Shown here: piece by piece, positions 11,507 through 22,741 of the stretch
How positions within the stretch are numbered: position 1 is the stretch's first letter
How the letters are laid out: every line of letters begins with the position of its first letter
Assembly (NCBI RefSeq): GCF_022539505.1
Contig: NC_061508.1
Location: forward strand, 38,000,256 to 38,064,255
DNA: 64,000 nt
Direction: 5' to 3'
Source of the DNA: Lolium rigidum
Lineage: Eukaryota > Streptophyta > Magnoliopsida > Poales > Poaceae
The notes under the pieces: generated by a model
The model's database searches: none
Seen by the model: the letters and a program-made list of their open reading frames with translations, nothing else
What the model was told of the DNA's origin: nothing
Program-made: the position numbers and the translations under genes

Positions 11507-11977
11507 TGACAAAGGATTAACTTGTCAATGCCTACAGATTGTAGACTAGGGTTTTGCTAGAAGCAGAGGGCAAGTAGATCTCGAAGGTTTAGGCGAAAAG
11601 TACTCGGCGATTATGAAAACTAGGGTTATGTTGACAGTCGATTCGATCCTTTCTTTGTCCCTCGACTCCCCCTTATATAGGAGGTGGAGCCGAGGGTTTC
11701 GTTTTGTACAAGTTACAGAGTCCGGGACGGTTTCTATCTCATCCCGCCAGATTACAAATAACTCTTCCTATTACAACTCTAGCTTTCCTTAATATATTTT
11801 GGACTCTCGAATCTTCTTATTCTTCGGGTAGTGGGCCTTCAGTAAACTCCGGGTACTATCTTTGGCAGGCCCATTTGGGATGCCTATGTCACCAGGGATC
11901 CACTAAGCGGCCCTGGGAGCTTCCCGGCTCTTCGTGTTGCTTAACCGAAACCCGTCGGGGGGTTTTGGAGGGTAACA
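11507..11977 (-). repeat. 5' LTR of element A (471 bp)
   Basis: The boundaries come from the TG at 11507 two bases outside the primer site and the CA at 11977 where element B sequence resumes. On the minus strand it starts TGTTACCC and ends TTTGTCA. It contains a TATA-like box. Only one LTR is in the window, so the length is not confirmed by a second copy. Confidence 0.75.
11673..11679 (-). promoter_or_regulatory. TATA box in the element A LTR
   Basis: The minus strand reads TATATAAG in an otherwise GC-balanced part of the LTR, about 170 bp before the LTR end. This is a normal place for the promoter that drives the genomic transcript. Confidence 0.55.
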
Positions 11978-12684
11978 GGAGCTTTCTCAACCAAGCATAG
12001 TATATTGGATACATAAGTTTTAGCATCTCCCTTTTCATTAGTCTTGGGCTTGCTACTCTCATCGAACAAATTTTCAGGAACAAGCCAAGCATAGTTATTT
12101 TCCAGTGCATCATTCATAGCTAGGAGTTTACATGGTATTGGTGCTTTGATCTCCCCACCATCATTAATATTATTAGTGTATCTTATTCTATCTATGTCCA
12201 TTTTTTCAAGTAGACCAACAAAATTAGTATGAGAACCTAGCATATTAAATTTAGCAAAAACCTTTCTAGCCTCTCTTGCTAGACCACCAAATTCTCTAAG
12301 AAGAGTTTCTAGAACAAAATCTTTCTTTTCCCCTTCTTCCATATCACCGAGTGTAAGAAACATGTGTTGGATTATAGGATTGAGATTAACAAATTTAGTT
12401 TCCAACATGCGAACTAAAGCAGCAGCAGCAATTTCATAGGTAGGTGCAAGTTCTACCAAGTGTCTATCTTCAAAATCTTCAGTAATACTAACATGATTGA
12501 AAAATTCTTCTATATTCTTTCTCCCAACTATGGACCCACGTCCTACCGGTATCTCTTCCAAAGTAAACTTAGGATTAAGCATGATGAAAAAAAGTAAACT
12601 AGGCAAATAAAGTAAAGACGAGTAACTAATTTTTTTGTGTTTTTGATATAGAGAGCAAGACAATAAATAAAGTAAAACTAGCAA
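11978..12684 (-). pseudogene. Conserved unknown ORF of element B, 3' end lost
   Basis: The frame corresponding to D and G starts at MLNPKF (12582); the frame also runs upstream to 12684. It contains IEEFFNHV, NLNPIIQHMFLTLGD, EARKVFAKF and ENNYAWLVPENLFDE. The last dozen codons read into element A and are not original. I do not recognise a known domain. Its place directly after the primer site is where gag normally sits, so a structural or RNA-binding role is possible but not shown. Confidence 0.7.
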
Positions 12685-12802
12685 CTATTTTGTGTGTGTT
12701 TTGTTTAGGTGCAGCAAACAAAGTAGTAAATAAAATAAAGCAAGACAAAAACAAAGTAAAGAGATTGAGAAGTGGAGACTCCCCTTGCAGCGTGTCTTGA
12801 TC

Positions 12803-12820
12803 TCCCCGGCAACGGCGCCA
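12803..12820 (-). other. Asp-type primer binding site of element B
   Basis: The minus strand reads TGGCGCCGTTGCCGGGGA, the same 18-mer as in D and F. It marks the 5' end of the internal region. Confidence 0.85.
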
Positions 12821-12830
12821 GAAATTTGCT

Positions 12831-14571
12831 TGATGTCTACGGGTGCTTCTATTCTTGTAGACAGTGTTGGGCCTCCAAGAGCAGAGGTTTGTAGAACAGC
12901 AGCAAGTTTCCCTTAAGTGGATTACCCAAGGTTTATCGAACTCAGGGAGGAAGAGGTCAAAGATATCCCTCTCATGCAACCCCGCAACCACAAAGCAAGA
13001 AGTCTCTTGTGTCCCCAACACACCTAATAGGTGTACTAGTTCGGCGAAGAGATAGTGAAATACAAGTGGTATGAATGAATATGAGCAGTAGTATGGCGCC
13101 GTAAAAGTGCTTGTCAGGCGTGCAGTTGATGGTAGTAATATTGCGGAAAGTAAACATGCAGTAGTAACGCAACAAGTAGTAACGCAAAAAAACAAGTAAA
13201 CAAGCAGCGATAGCGATATTTAGGAACAAGGCCTAGGGAATAGACTTTCACTAGTGGACACTCTCAACATTGATCACATAATAGAATAGATAAATGCATA
13301 CTCTACACTCTCTTGTTGGATGATGAACACATTGCGTAGGATTACACGAACCCTCAATGCCGGAGTTAACAAGCTCCACAATTAAATGTTCATATTTAAA
13401 TAACCTTAGAGTGCAAGAAAGATCGAAACGACTAAACCAAGTACTAACATAGCATGCACACTGTCACCTTCATGCTTATGTAGGAGGAATAATACACATC
13501 AATACTATCATAGCAATAGTTAACTTTGCAATCTACAAGAGATCATGATCATAGCATAAACCAAGTACTAACACGAGTGCACACACTGTCACCATTACAC
13601 CGTGTAGGAGGAATAAAACTACTTTAATAACTTCACTAGAGTAGCACATAGATAAATTGTGATACAAAACACATTGCAATCATAAAGAGATATAAATAAG
13701 CACTTCACTATGCCATTCATAACGGTGAATAAGTATTCCGTGAAATATAGCCTAAGAGACCCACACGGTGCACACACTGTCACCTTTACACACGTGGGAC
13801 AAGGAGTCTCCGGAGATCACATAAGTAAAACTCACTTGACTAGCACAATGACATCTAGATTACAAGCATCATCATATGAATCTCAATCATGTAAGGCAGC
13901 TCATGAGATTATTGTATTGAAGTACATAGGAGAGAGATGAACCACATAGCTACCGGTACAGCCCCGAGCCTCAATGGAGAACTACTCCCTCCTCATGGGA
14001 GCAGCAGCGGTGATGAAGATGGCGGTGGAGATGGCAGCGGTGTCGATGGAGAAGCCTTCCGAGGGCACTTCCCCGCTCCGGCAGGGTGCCGGAACAGAGA
14101 CTCCTGTCCCCCAGATCTTGGCTTCGCGATGGTGGCGGCTCTGGAAGGTTTCGCGTACCGTGGCTCTCGGTACTGGGGGTTTCGCGACGGAGGCTATTTG
14201 TAGGCGGAAGGGCAACGTGGGGGGCCACACGAGGGCCCCACACCATAGGTCGGCGCGGCCAGGGCCTGGGCCGCGCCGCCCTATGGTGACGGCGCCTCGT
14301 GGCCCCACTTCCTTCCCTCTTCGGTCTTGTGGAAGCTCCGTGCAAAAATAGGACCCTGGGCGAAGATTTCGTCCAATTCCGAGAATATTTCTTTACTAGG
14401 ATTTCTGAAACCAAAAACAGCAGAAAACAGCAACTGGCTCTTCGGCATCTCGTTAATAGGTTAGTTCCAGAAAATGCATAAATATGACATATAATGTGCA
14501 TAAAACATGTAGGTATCATCAATAAAGTGGCATGGAACATAAGAAATTATCGATACGTTGGAGACGTATCA
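12831..14571 (-). repeat. 5' LTR of element B (1741 bp)
   Basis: It starts on the minus strand with TGATACGTCTCCAACG at 14571 and ends ACCCGTAGACATCA at 12831, ten bases before the primer site. Its 3' portion differs from the D and G LTRs, so B is a different subfamily. The open frames around 13970-14540 are GC-rich LTR sequence and not genes. Confidence 0.8.
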
Positions 14572-16868
14572 CTACCTACTGCAAGCTCATGGCCAATTTT
14601 CCAGTTACTGGTACTGGCCAGTGTTGCTTTGCTTGTGATTCATACTTTACTTGCTTCTCAGCTGCTCCTAGCATGCACTGTGCTTGCCAGGCTCTGCTAT
14701 GCTTGCTTATGAACTTGCTATGCCATGCTATACTTGATTATGGCTTGCCTGTGCTTACTGGCATATTATGCTTGCTTGTCTAGGTGTACTTGTGATGTAT
14801 CAGTGACACCTGTGTGTGCCAGTGGTGCCTGTGATATGCTTCTGTGCTTCCTGTGTAAGCTAATGATCCATTGGATCATTCATTGCTTGTTGGCTAGCTT
14901 ATCTGTGTGGCTTGACTTGATTCATTTGATCCATTTGATCAATGAAATGTCAGTGATGGCTTACTAATTAATTCTGTGGCTAAGTGAATCCTTTTCCTTG
15001 TTGATGTTGATGCTCAAGCATGCTACTACCTCTGTGTATATGTGCTGTTGCTCTCTCTAGCTCACTGGACTTGATCCAGTAGCTATGATGCAGTAATATG
15101 TGCTTGTGTTGCATTACAGTATGCTACTGTCAGTAAATAGCATGGATCTATGATATGATCATGCTTGAATAAATTAATTTATGATGAACTGCTTATGCAG
15201 TGATGATTTAAATTATTTGCTTGTGTATGAGTTTGTTGTTCATGATGATTTGACAAGCAAATGAAATCTGAATCCATTTCTGGATAATGATGGCTTTTCT
15301 TTGGGTGGTTAAAAGTGTGATGTGACCTCAGTAGCCTTGCTACTGATTGGTTGCTCACCTATTTAATTGGATCTTGTGGCTACTCAACCTTTGCTTGCAT
15401 ATTTGGGGATCATACTAGCTATGAATGCAAATATGCTTGCCTATGATGAAATCTAGGGTTTACTGATGGTTACTAGCTTAGGATTTACTGTGTAGTCTTA
15501 TTAGCTGCTAATCCTTGCAATTCATCTACTGGTGCTATCTGTGCATCTGATCTGGCTAGTGTATGCATCTGTGCATGTGTGCTAGTTTCTGTGTACAAGA
15601 TCTGTACCTAGATGCTTTCTATTTGTAGTAGCTTTTTTTGACTGGCAGTAATCCTTGGTGAAAACCAAGTGATGATCTACCCCTTTTGAGCATCTGCTCA
15701 CTCCCATGATTGTATCATGCTCATATGATGGATCAAATCCACTGGATCTGTCCAGGAACTTGGTATACCTTGTTCCAGCTCCTAGAAAGAAATGTTTTGT
15801 TGCTGCAGACTTGGGGTTTTGTGCACAGCCCTTCACCTCCAGGTTCTGGTGGATCTTCTCAGGTCACCATGATTCCTGGTGGTTAAGTGGTTGTGTGTTG
15901 GTGCTGTTCTTGAGTATGAACTGGATGAACTGGTGCTTATTCTCACTGCACCCTTACCTGGTGATTTGCATATGTGGTCGACTGTCATGGTTCTAGGGTT
16001 TGTGTGCTATTTATATGGTCTCTACTTCTTCCCTGGCCATGACACACAATCCTGGTTACTTTATGACTCACCCCTTGCATTGCCTTGCTGTTGCTTGGCT
16101 AGCAACAACCCTCATATGGTGAAACTTGAGCCCCTGTGGCTTGCTTAGTTTTGGTCTGCCTATGCCTATCTTGTGCTGTCCAGAAATTTGGACAAGCACA
16201 AGTGTGCTGTGACAGTGTGCACTGTCCAAACTGAATCTTGTGTGATTTCTGCTAACTGTCTAAACTGAACTTTGATAACACTTGTATTCTGTCTAGTATC
16301 TGTTCTTTGTTGTGCAGGTTGGAATTATGGCCAGAAGATCATCCTCAAGCCACTTAGTTTAGGTTTAGTTTAGAATAACTTGTAATTTCCTTTTCTTTTA
16401 ATTCTGATCATTATGTCTCCATTCTTGTATCAAGAATATTGTAAAGACTTTGTAATTGTGTTGTATATCAATAAAGCTCAAGTTTTTCTTATGAGCTTTT
16501 TGGGTTCATGTAATATTTATATTCTGAATTAATATTGTATTTAATATTCAATGTGAAATTCAAAGTCATTTGATTTCATTATTTGTGTTTGAATGATGAA
16601 TTTATATTTATATTGTTTATTGCTTATTGTTAAATGTATTAACACTTGTCAAATGAAATCAACTCCCAAAATCAATAAGATACAAAAGAGATCATGTCGA
16701 AATTTCCCTAACTCAAATTGCCTAACCCTAAGTGCAAAATGAGAGAGAACCTCGATCCCTCTTAGGTTTAGTTGCAATAAGGCGCGAAAATTTCCCCCGT
16801 TTTGCGATGCAATGCACATCCCATTTCTAAATCTACCCTTCGTTGTTTCTATGTTCTGGGTTATTACA
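14572..16868 (-). repeat. Probable relic LTR (element C) split by element B
   Basis: There is no coding signal. On the minus strand the segment begins at 16868 with TGTAATAACCCAGAACATAG, an LTR-like start, and the RNase H-like relic beyond 16868 is cut exactly there. A polyadenylation-like stretch (caataaagctcaag, plus strand) lies near 16470. The left end would be outside the window, beyond B. Family and full length are not known, and it could instead be another repeat type. Confidence 0.35.
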
Positions 16869-17100
16869 AATGGCCAAAAACTATCTCAATATAATTAGAG
16901 CTAAGGAGAGTACACTCCTCGTATATCGCCGCCACTGGACCAAGTGAATTGCCACCATTTCTCATGACCTCGATTACATCAGAGCAGTCAGAGTTTACCT
17001 CTATTCGGTTGCATCTCATTTTGTTAGCTAGCGGTAGTCCATCATGCAATGCTATCTCTTCAGCTGTCGATGGATCAGATTACCTTCTTCTTCGTCAAGT
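16869..17100 (-). pseudogene. RNase H-like (RVT_3) relic
   Basis: The minus strand encodes STAEEIALHDGLPLANKM, then RIEVNSDCSDVIEVM and AAIYEECTLL. These match the plant RNase H-like domain found in LINE-derived and host proteins. A stop precedes it near 17090, and the C-terminus ends at the border with the element C segment. Only about 75 residues remain, so it is non-functional. The origin (LINE or host gene) cannot be decided. Confidence 0.6.
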
Positions 17101-17540
17101 GGACACACAATGCCCACCTACACACGCACCTCATTCTGGAGATGGGTTACTACTGCCTCTGGAAAACCCCGAATGAAGTTGTCATCTAACATGCCCTCCA
17201 AAACAAACATGATATCACACATGGTCTTCTTATACTTGTTGTCTTCATGAACGCCAATGAGCTTTGAAGTTACCAGCTTAGAGGTGAATCAAAGTTGTCT
17301 GGCATCAATGAATAAACTCAATGAGGATAGTGCTAACCTGCCCTGTATTGCTACATGGAGACAGATCTCACTGTTACTAGCCTTCTTGTCAACATTCCAT
17401 TCACTGGTTTGACACGCAAATCCCAGACCTGACCTGGTGTTTGAAAATTTCTAATCGATTTTTTGGAGGTAATGATGAGAGGCAGAGGATAGAGCGGAGG
17501 TTTTGTGCTGACATAGAACAAGCAACACATATGTTTTATA

Positions 17541-17646
17541 CTCCCTCTAATCCATATTAATTGTCGATGATATGGATATATGTAGAAATATTTTAATTCT
17601 AGATACATCCATATTATCGACAAGTAATATGAATCGAAGGAATTAG
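17541..17646. mobile_element. Stowaway-type MITE, degenerate
   Basis: It starts CTCCCTCTAATCCATATTAA after a TA, and its end is an imperfect inverted copy (attgtcg at one side, cgacaagtaatat at the other). Size and ends fit Tc1/mariner-derived Stowaway MITEs. Confidence 0.7.
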
Positions 17647-17726
17647 TAAAATTCCATTTTGCGAGTTGTATCTCAGCTTGTACATACATATCAGACCCAA
17701 TTGCATATATTTAGGTTTCCAAGCTT

Positions 17727-18090
17727 CCACTACAAATAGGTTTTCATTGGATACTTTCTCTTTGTTATTGGCATTGACGTCTCCACCCCTCCTCTAGCAC
17801 CTCCTTCGGGTTCGCCACCACTTTCTCCATTTTATGCACCATGACTGCCTTCCCCTTCTAACCCCCGCACTGTACATAAATTTTTATTAGTGGCGTGTGC
17901 TAAAAACATTATTCGTGATATACGTTCCTCATTCCACTAATATAATGCCACATATAATAGTTACTAGTGGTGCATGCTCCACACACAACTGATAAAAGAA
18001 ATTCTAGCGGTGTGGCCATACTACACATGCCACTAATAGCTATACTATCTTAGCAAGCACTTTTTACGGCATACCACTACTAATGATTCT
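17727..18090. repeat. Possible CACTA-type subterminal repeats
   Basis: A CACTACAAATAGG-like start near 17730 is followed at 17890-18090 by several copies, in both orientations, of a TAGTGGYGYGTG-like motif. CACTA transposon ends in Triticeae carry such arrays. No second terminus was found. Confidence 0.3.
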
Positions 18091-18956
18091 AATAAACAAA
18101 ACAAAAATAAGGTCGAGCTTTGCTTTAAACTCGAAGGTGCTACGGGTGATCATGGCCTTCGTCTTAACCTCTAGGTTCATACATAGGATGGATGAGCTTG
18201 GGTCGATGTAGGTCATAGCTCCTAAAAACAACATGTTTTTCAAGGTGCTTTCATATGGTTTTTATTTGGATCCACTGGTTTTCGCCATTTAACTAACGTG
18301 CAAAATGCCAAAAACAATGAACCTTGCCTTTCCTTGTGTTTTGATGATAATTTCAGAAAATGGCCAATTTTGGAAGGATATCAACCCCTAAAAGAAGATT
18401 TGGATAAAATCAAGCAAGTTTTTAATTGGAGGAATGATGTTTCTGGGGGACAACCATTTTAACTAGCACTAGTAAGGTCATCAACCGTACTATGTGAACG
18501 TACCACTTGCCACTGTATCCGCCTCTTCAAAAGGAGAAAATTTTGTGAAGACAGCATACACGAAAAACATTCACAACTATCGTAGTCCACCCACGAACGG
18601 AGAATAAGATATCCATAGAGGAAGAACCCATCCTTAATCCTCCTTCTCAAGATCCTTCATTCCACCATAATCATCACCACGTAGAGACATATATTGGTTG
18701 TAGACAAGGAAACAATATCATCTAATGTGGTGGTTCGTCTTGCTACTGGTTAAGGCGGCAACAATCAATCTCAATCCCCCTCCTATGTCATTTTTTTTTT
18801 CTCTTTGAGCTATCCAAAATCGATTTCCTCGATCTACTACCCTCTGGCTGGCCGCGAGTTAGCAACATCCTTGGATATGATAGTTTAGGGTCTTAGTGTT
18901 TGGGTGGGATATACCCTAATTTAATCCTCTCACGCTAATGTGATGTATCCTTGTTA

Positions 18957-19079
18957 CTCCCTCCGTCCCATAAAAAATGTCTCAACTTTATCAAAATTTG
19001 GATGTATCTAGACACTATTTAATAGGTAGATACATCCAAATTTGATAACATTGAGACACTTTTAGTGAGACAGAGGGAG
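18957..19079. mobile_element. Stowaway-type MITE (123 bp) with TA duplication
   Basis: CTCCCTCCGTCCCATAAAAA at the left and its inverted match (gagacagagggag) at the right are flanked by TA on both sides (18955-18956 and 19080-19081). The inverted repeats match at about 24 of 30 positions. Confidence 0.9.
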
Positions 19080-19747
19080 TATATGCTCTTTTCTTATTTC
19101 ATGGCATATTATTTAAAAATAAAATACCTTCGGCCTTTGCAATCGATAAATGCACACAACCATATATTATCCACTATTCAGAAAGAAAGGCAATGCCAAG
19201 CTGCGATACCGAACAAGTTGACCAAAAAAACCTAGGGTTATGTGCGCAACCACTATGATTTCACCAACTGACCACAAACACTACGAAAGTGACCTAAACA
19301 AAAAAAAAGTAAGCAACTCCTAGGAAACGCCTTGAAGAATGGATAATGGCATGTGCACTGATGATGAAAAGTCCAACAATAACGGTATCCAGAATTTTCA
19401 TACCTGAAGGTGAGATTTCAGCCACCACTTACAACAAAGGCATGACACATAAGCGCGTCCACGTTGGGTGATCGAAGATCTTATTTTTGCCACATGAGTG
19501 TGCACATCCTTGTATTCGAAGCGGTCATTGTCCATCAATTCATCTTCCAGCTAACAAACCACCCTGCTTCCAGTTATTGTCGCATCACCTTTGATCCACT
19601 TCTGATGGCGACAAAGGGACACATTCTCATATTGATGCTAACACCAATTATGGTATGATGAATCCACATGAGATGCCTCATGAATCACATGTCAAGCCAG
19701 ACCGAACCCAATATGGAGGTGGAGGAGGTATCCATTATTGTCGCTAG

Positions 19748-19910
19748 GTTCTGAAGCTCCACGGTCTAAGGAAGGGGAGTCCCATACAGTCGCTGACCTT
19801 GGAAGCTCCACGGTCCAAGGAAGGGGCATCCCTTAACTCCGCCAACCTCAGAAACACCAAGGTCCAGGAAGGGGCATCCCATTCAGCCGCCAAGCTTGGA
19901 GGCTATGCCG
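19748..19910 (+). repeat. Three tandem units of about 50-55 bp
   Basis: Units share the core tccacggtc(t/c)aaggaagggg(a/c)(g/a)tccc, then a cgc(t/c)(g/a)acctt-like tail. There is no clear reading frame across them. The wider 19100-20400 stretch has no feature I can otherwise name. Confidence 0.5.
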
Positions 19911-20589
19911 GCCAGAAGCCCATCACCATCTCGAGATCTTGCCACTTCATTGTCTAGACAACCACAACAACCGCCATTTCCGGATAATCAGGGCCATTGC
20001 CCTTTTTTCAATATCATACGCCGCCATAGGATCAAAACACCTATCGCCCATACGACCGCACATCCACCGCCACCGAGGATCCCATCGAACACGACGCCCA
20101 CGATTGATCTAATCGACACCAAGCTGACATGTTGTCCCCGCACGTGGATTGCCATGGAAGGAGTCCGCCGCCATGATCTCCTCAAAGAAGCTACGCTAGA
20201 TGTGGTGTCTCGCCTCATATGGATTGTTACGGCCCTGCTGCCGACACCAAGCATGACCCGCTATTGGAAGGAAGAAGGAAGTCTACGAAGTGCCAGTTCT
20301 AAGTAAGTTCGGGTCCAATTTGGTTATCACATTTTTCTGCGGAGGATGAATGAGAGTAGAGGTACCCGGCGGCAGCTTTGGTTCCCTAGGCGGAAGCCTA
20401 ATTGTTGTATTCCTTTGTTCTTTATTTTTATATTAATCAAAATTATTATACATCAGCTTTTGCTTAAGTTAAAAAATTGATGTATACCTAAAATTAGATC
20501 TTGATGGTGGTGTCCTTTCGATTTTCTGGCATTGTATAGTTCCCCAACCAGATATTCCATTGTGTATAATAACAGAATAAGGGACATAG

Positions 20590-20968
20590 ATTTGGTGCAT
20601 ATGGGCACCAATGATCTCGTTTTTAAAATAAAAAAAATCATATTTTGAGTTTTAAACATTCTTAAGAAATCCGCATATATTTAATGATGTATCCCACAAA
20701 CGTGTAAAATATTAATATCAAATACTTTATATTCTGAGCTACACAAAAATGACAAAAGTGTAGAGTAGTCATTTTCAAATATCTAAAAGATATCAGATTT
20801 TGTCATTTTTGTCTAGCACAAAATAAAAAGAATTTCGGGTTGAAATTTTGCATGACTGTTAGAATCACTGACAATCTTCACAATTATTTTTAGCTTTTTG
20901 ATAACTTATAACTTTTTTGTTAATGTTTTTAAGTTGGCGAGAGCACTGGAGCACGGGAGTCAAAAGCA
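20590..20968. mobile_element. Unclassified non-autonomous TIR element
   Basis: The left end (GGGCACCAATGATCTCG) and the inverse of the right end (GTGCTCCAGTGCTCTCG) agree at 13 of 17 positions. The AT-rich interior has no ORF. A diverged relative of the interior (the cacaaacgtgtaa...tgagctac block) occurs at about 22060-22200. No target duplication could be set. Confidence 0.45.
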
Positions 20969-21211
20969 CTATCCGTCGAATAAGGAATAATATCTAGACA
21001 CACATTACGACCTTCCTTGTACTCAGCTATGCAGGGCGTACCTGGGGAGGGACCGTGCTAACGCATTACACTAGGTTAAAATTAATTTTTTCCCTTGATA
21101 TATACACCACATACTTATACATACTCCTCAATTGAAAATGATAAACATAGGGTAAACATAAGCCCGTATGTTCGAGATTTGCCACTGCCTCTTGGTAACC
21201 TGAGTATACAC

Positions 21212-21220
21212 TTCCTCTTA
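21212..21220. other. 9-bp target site duplication, left copy
   Basis: TTCCTCTTA immediately precedes the Mutator-like TIR; the identical right copy is at 22733-22741. Confidence 0.88.
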
Positions 21221-22732
21221 GAGGTATTAGCATCCTAGGTACATTAACTTGTCGAGCAAGAGCAAATTCATAAAACAACTTGCAAATATGAAAGTAGTAG
21301 TACATAAACTTGCACTGAGAGAGCAAATAAGTACAAAATCAATAAGAAGTTGACATGTGGCGTTGTAAATTTTGCGAAAAGACCCCCGTATATTTTTATT
21401 TTAAACTTGTAACCATGGTGCTACATTACATGTGGGTCCCACCTCTCAGGTCTAACATAAAAAATTAAAACTATCTCCACGCAATGGGAATACGAACTCA
21501 CGATCAAAAACTGCGTCCTACCAGCCCTGCCATTACACCACACAACACTTCACGGCCATATACTGAGACATCGTTTTAATATATGAATGATGCAAATGAA
21601 TCATACATTCTTCATCCCCTGGGAGCTAGTGGGACATTCCACTTTATGTACTATTGTATACTTTGTGCAATATATTTCACACCATTATGAATCATACATT
21701 CTTCGTCCATTCCAATTTGGTACGTACCTTCCAATCTCTTGATTCTAGTTTGGCTTTTGTAAACATTTATGTGCACCCCAATCGGACTATCAAATTGGCT
21801 TTAGTCAACATATGTGCACCCCAATCCAGTGATGGAGTATGATTCAAAATTTTGGTATAGCGAAAGCAAAACACATATACTATGCTTAATTATGGCCATG
21901 AGGAGAGAGGGGGCAACTGCCCGCACCCCTTCCCACCTAAGGATGTAATGTAAGGCATGTTTGATTTAAATTTATCTAACAAATATGCAAAATTTAATTT
22001 GGGAGTTGGACCAGACACTCAATTTGGAGCTCAATCTACACATAGCTCATTCTGAAATATTAAATGAAAAATGGTGTTTCAAAGTTTTGTAATATTCTGA
22101 AAAAATCCGGCTGTAGGTAAGTATGGATCCTACAAACGTGTAAATTTTTAATACAAAATCCATTGTACTATGAGCTACAATAGATTACAAATTCTGATAA
22201 TGTTGGGGATTTTGAAAATGTCTGCTATTAACTATTCTCATATATATTGTCATTATTGTTATTTTCACTTTTTTTGAAACCTCACTATATGGATATTTTT
22301 TCAGAAAAATATGCGCACGTCGTGCTTTCAATTTCAGAAACTAGGCTCCTATAATCTTCCTAGTATACTTAACGCCACTCCTATAATTAATGATGTCCTA
22401 GTGCATTGACATGAAGTGCAGCGAGGTCTAATGGGAGGGGCGCCTAGGTTGCATTGTTTGATCGTGAGTTTGAATCCCCACTTGGTGATGATAGTTTTAA
22501 TTATTTATGTAAAACACTGATAGGTGGGACCCACACATAAGACAGCGCCATGGTAAGAGTTTCAAAAGAAAAATACAGGGGTCTTTTGCAAAACTCATGT
22601 AGCCACGTGTTTGCTTTTGTACCTATTTTCTCCATCCATGCAAGTTTGTGTACCGTAGCATTCACTTTTATAAGTTGTTGTATGAATTTGCTCCCACTCC
22701 ACAAGTTGTTGTACTTGGGGTGCTAATACCTC
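21221..22732. mobile_element. Mutator-like long-TIR element, non-autonomous (1512 bp)
   Basis: The ends 21221-21557 and 22397-22732 are inverted repeats of about 335 bp, visible from GAGGTATTAGCA at the tips to the cactac-like inner border (for example gtgggtcccacct at 21430 against its inverse near 22525). A perfect 9-bp direct repeat TTCCTCTTA flanks the element (21212-21220 and 22733-22741). Long TIRs with a 9-bp duplication are the mark of Mutator-like elements. The 0.84-kb interior has no transposase. Confidence 0.88.
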
Positions 22733-22741
22733 TTCCTCTTA

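Larger units (their letters stand above)
1..11977 (-). mobile_element. Element A: Tat-lineage-like Gypsy retrotransposon, 3' LTR outside window
   Basis: Read on the minus strand, this element runs from a 5' LTR (11977-11507) through a primer site, gag, protease, RT, RNase H, a second RNase H and integrase, then a 3' region with a gene on the opposite strand. The extra archaeal-type RNase H between the RT-linked RNase H and integrase, and the antisense gene after pol, are known traits of the Tat lineage (Grande/RIRE2-like layout). The 3' LTR is not in the window. The element interrupts the ORF of element B: homology to the intact D copy stops at 11978, and the bases ggagc (11978-11982) would be the target duplication, but the other side is outside the window. 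Reading frames carry several breaks. I do not assign a family name. Confidence 0.85.
11978..14571 (-). mobile_element. Element B: non-autonomous Gypsy element, 5' part
   Basis: On the minus strand this is a 5' LTR (14571-12831), an Asp-type primer site and a truncated ORF that breaks at 11978, where element A was inserted. It is close to D (over 90% identical by eye in the ORF). The outer flank 14572-14576 (ctacc) would be its target duplication, but the partner is outside the window. Confidence 0.8.

Noticed and set aside
13937..14540. Long open frames of up to 189 codons on both strands
   Set aside because: They fall in the GC-rich part of the B LTR and recur in the D and G LTRs with the same low-complexity Arg/Pro composition.
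19896..20306. A 136-codon proline/histidine-rich frame
   Set aside because: No start context, no homology I recognise, and an opposing open frame of similar length; probably chance in GC-rich sequence.
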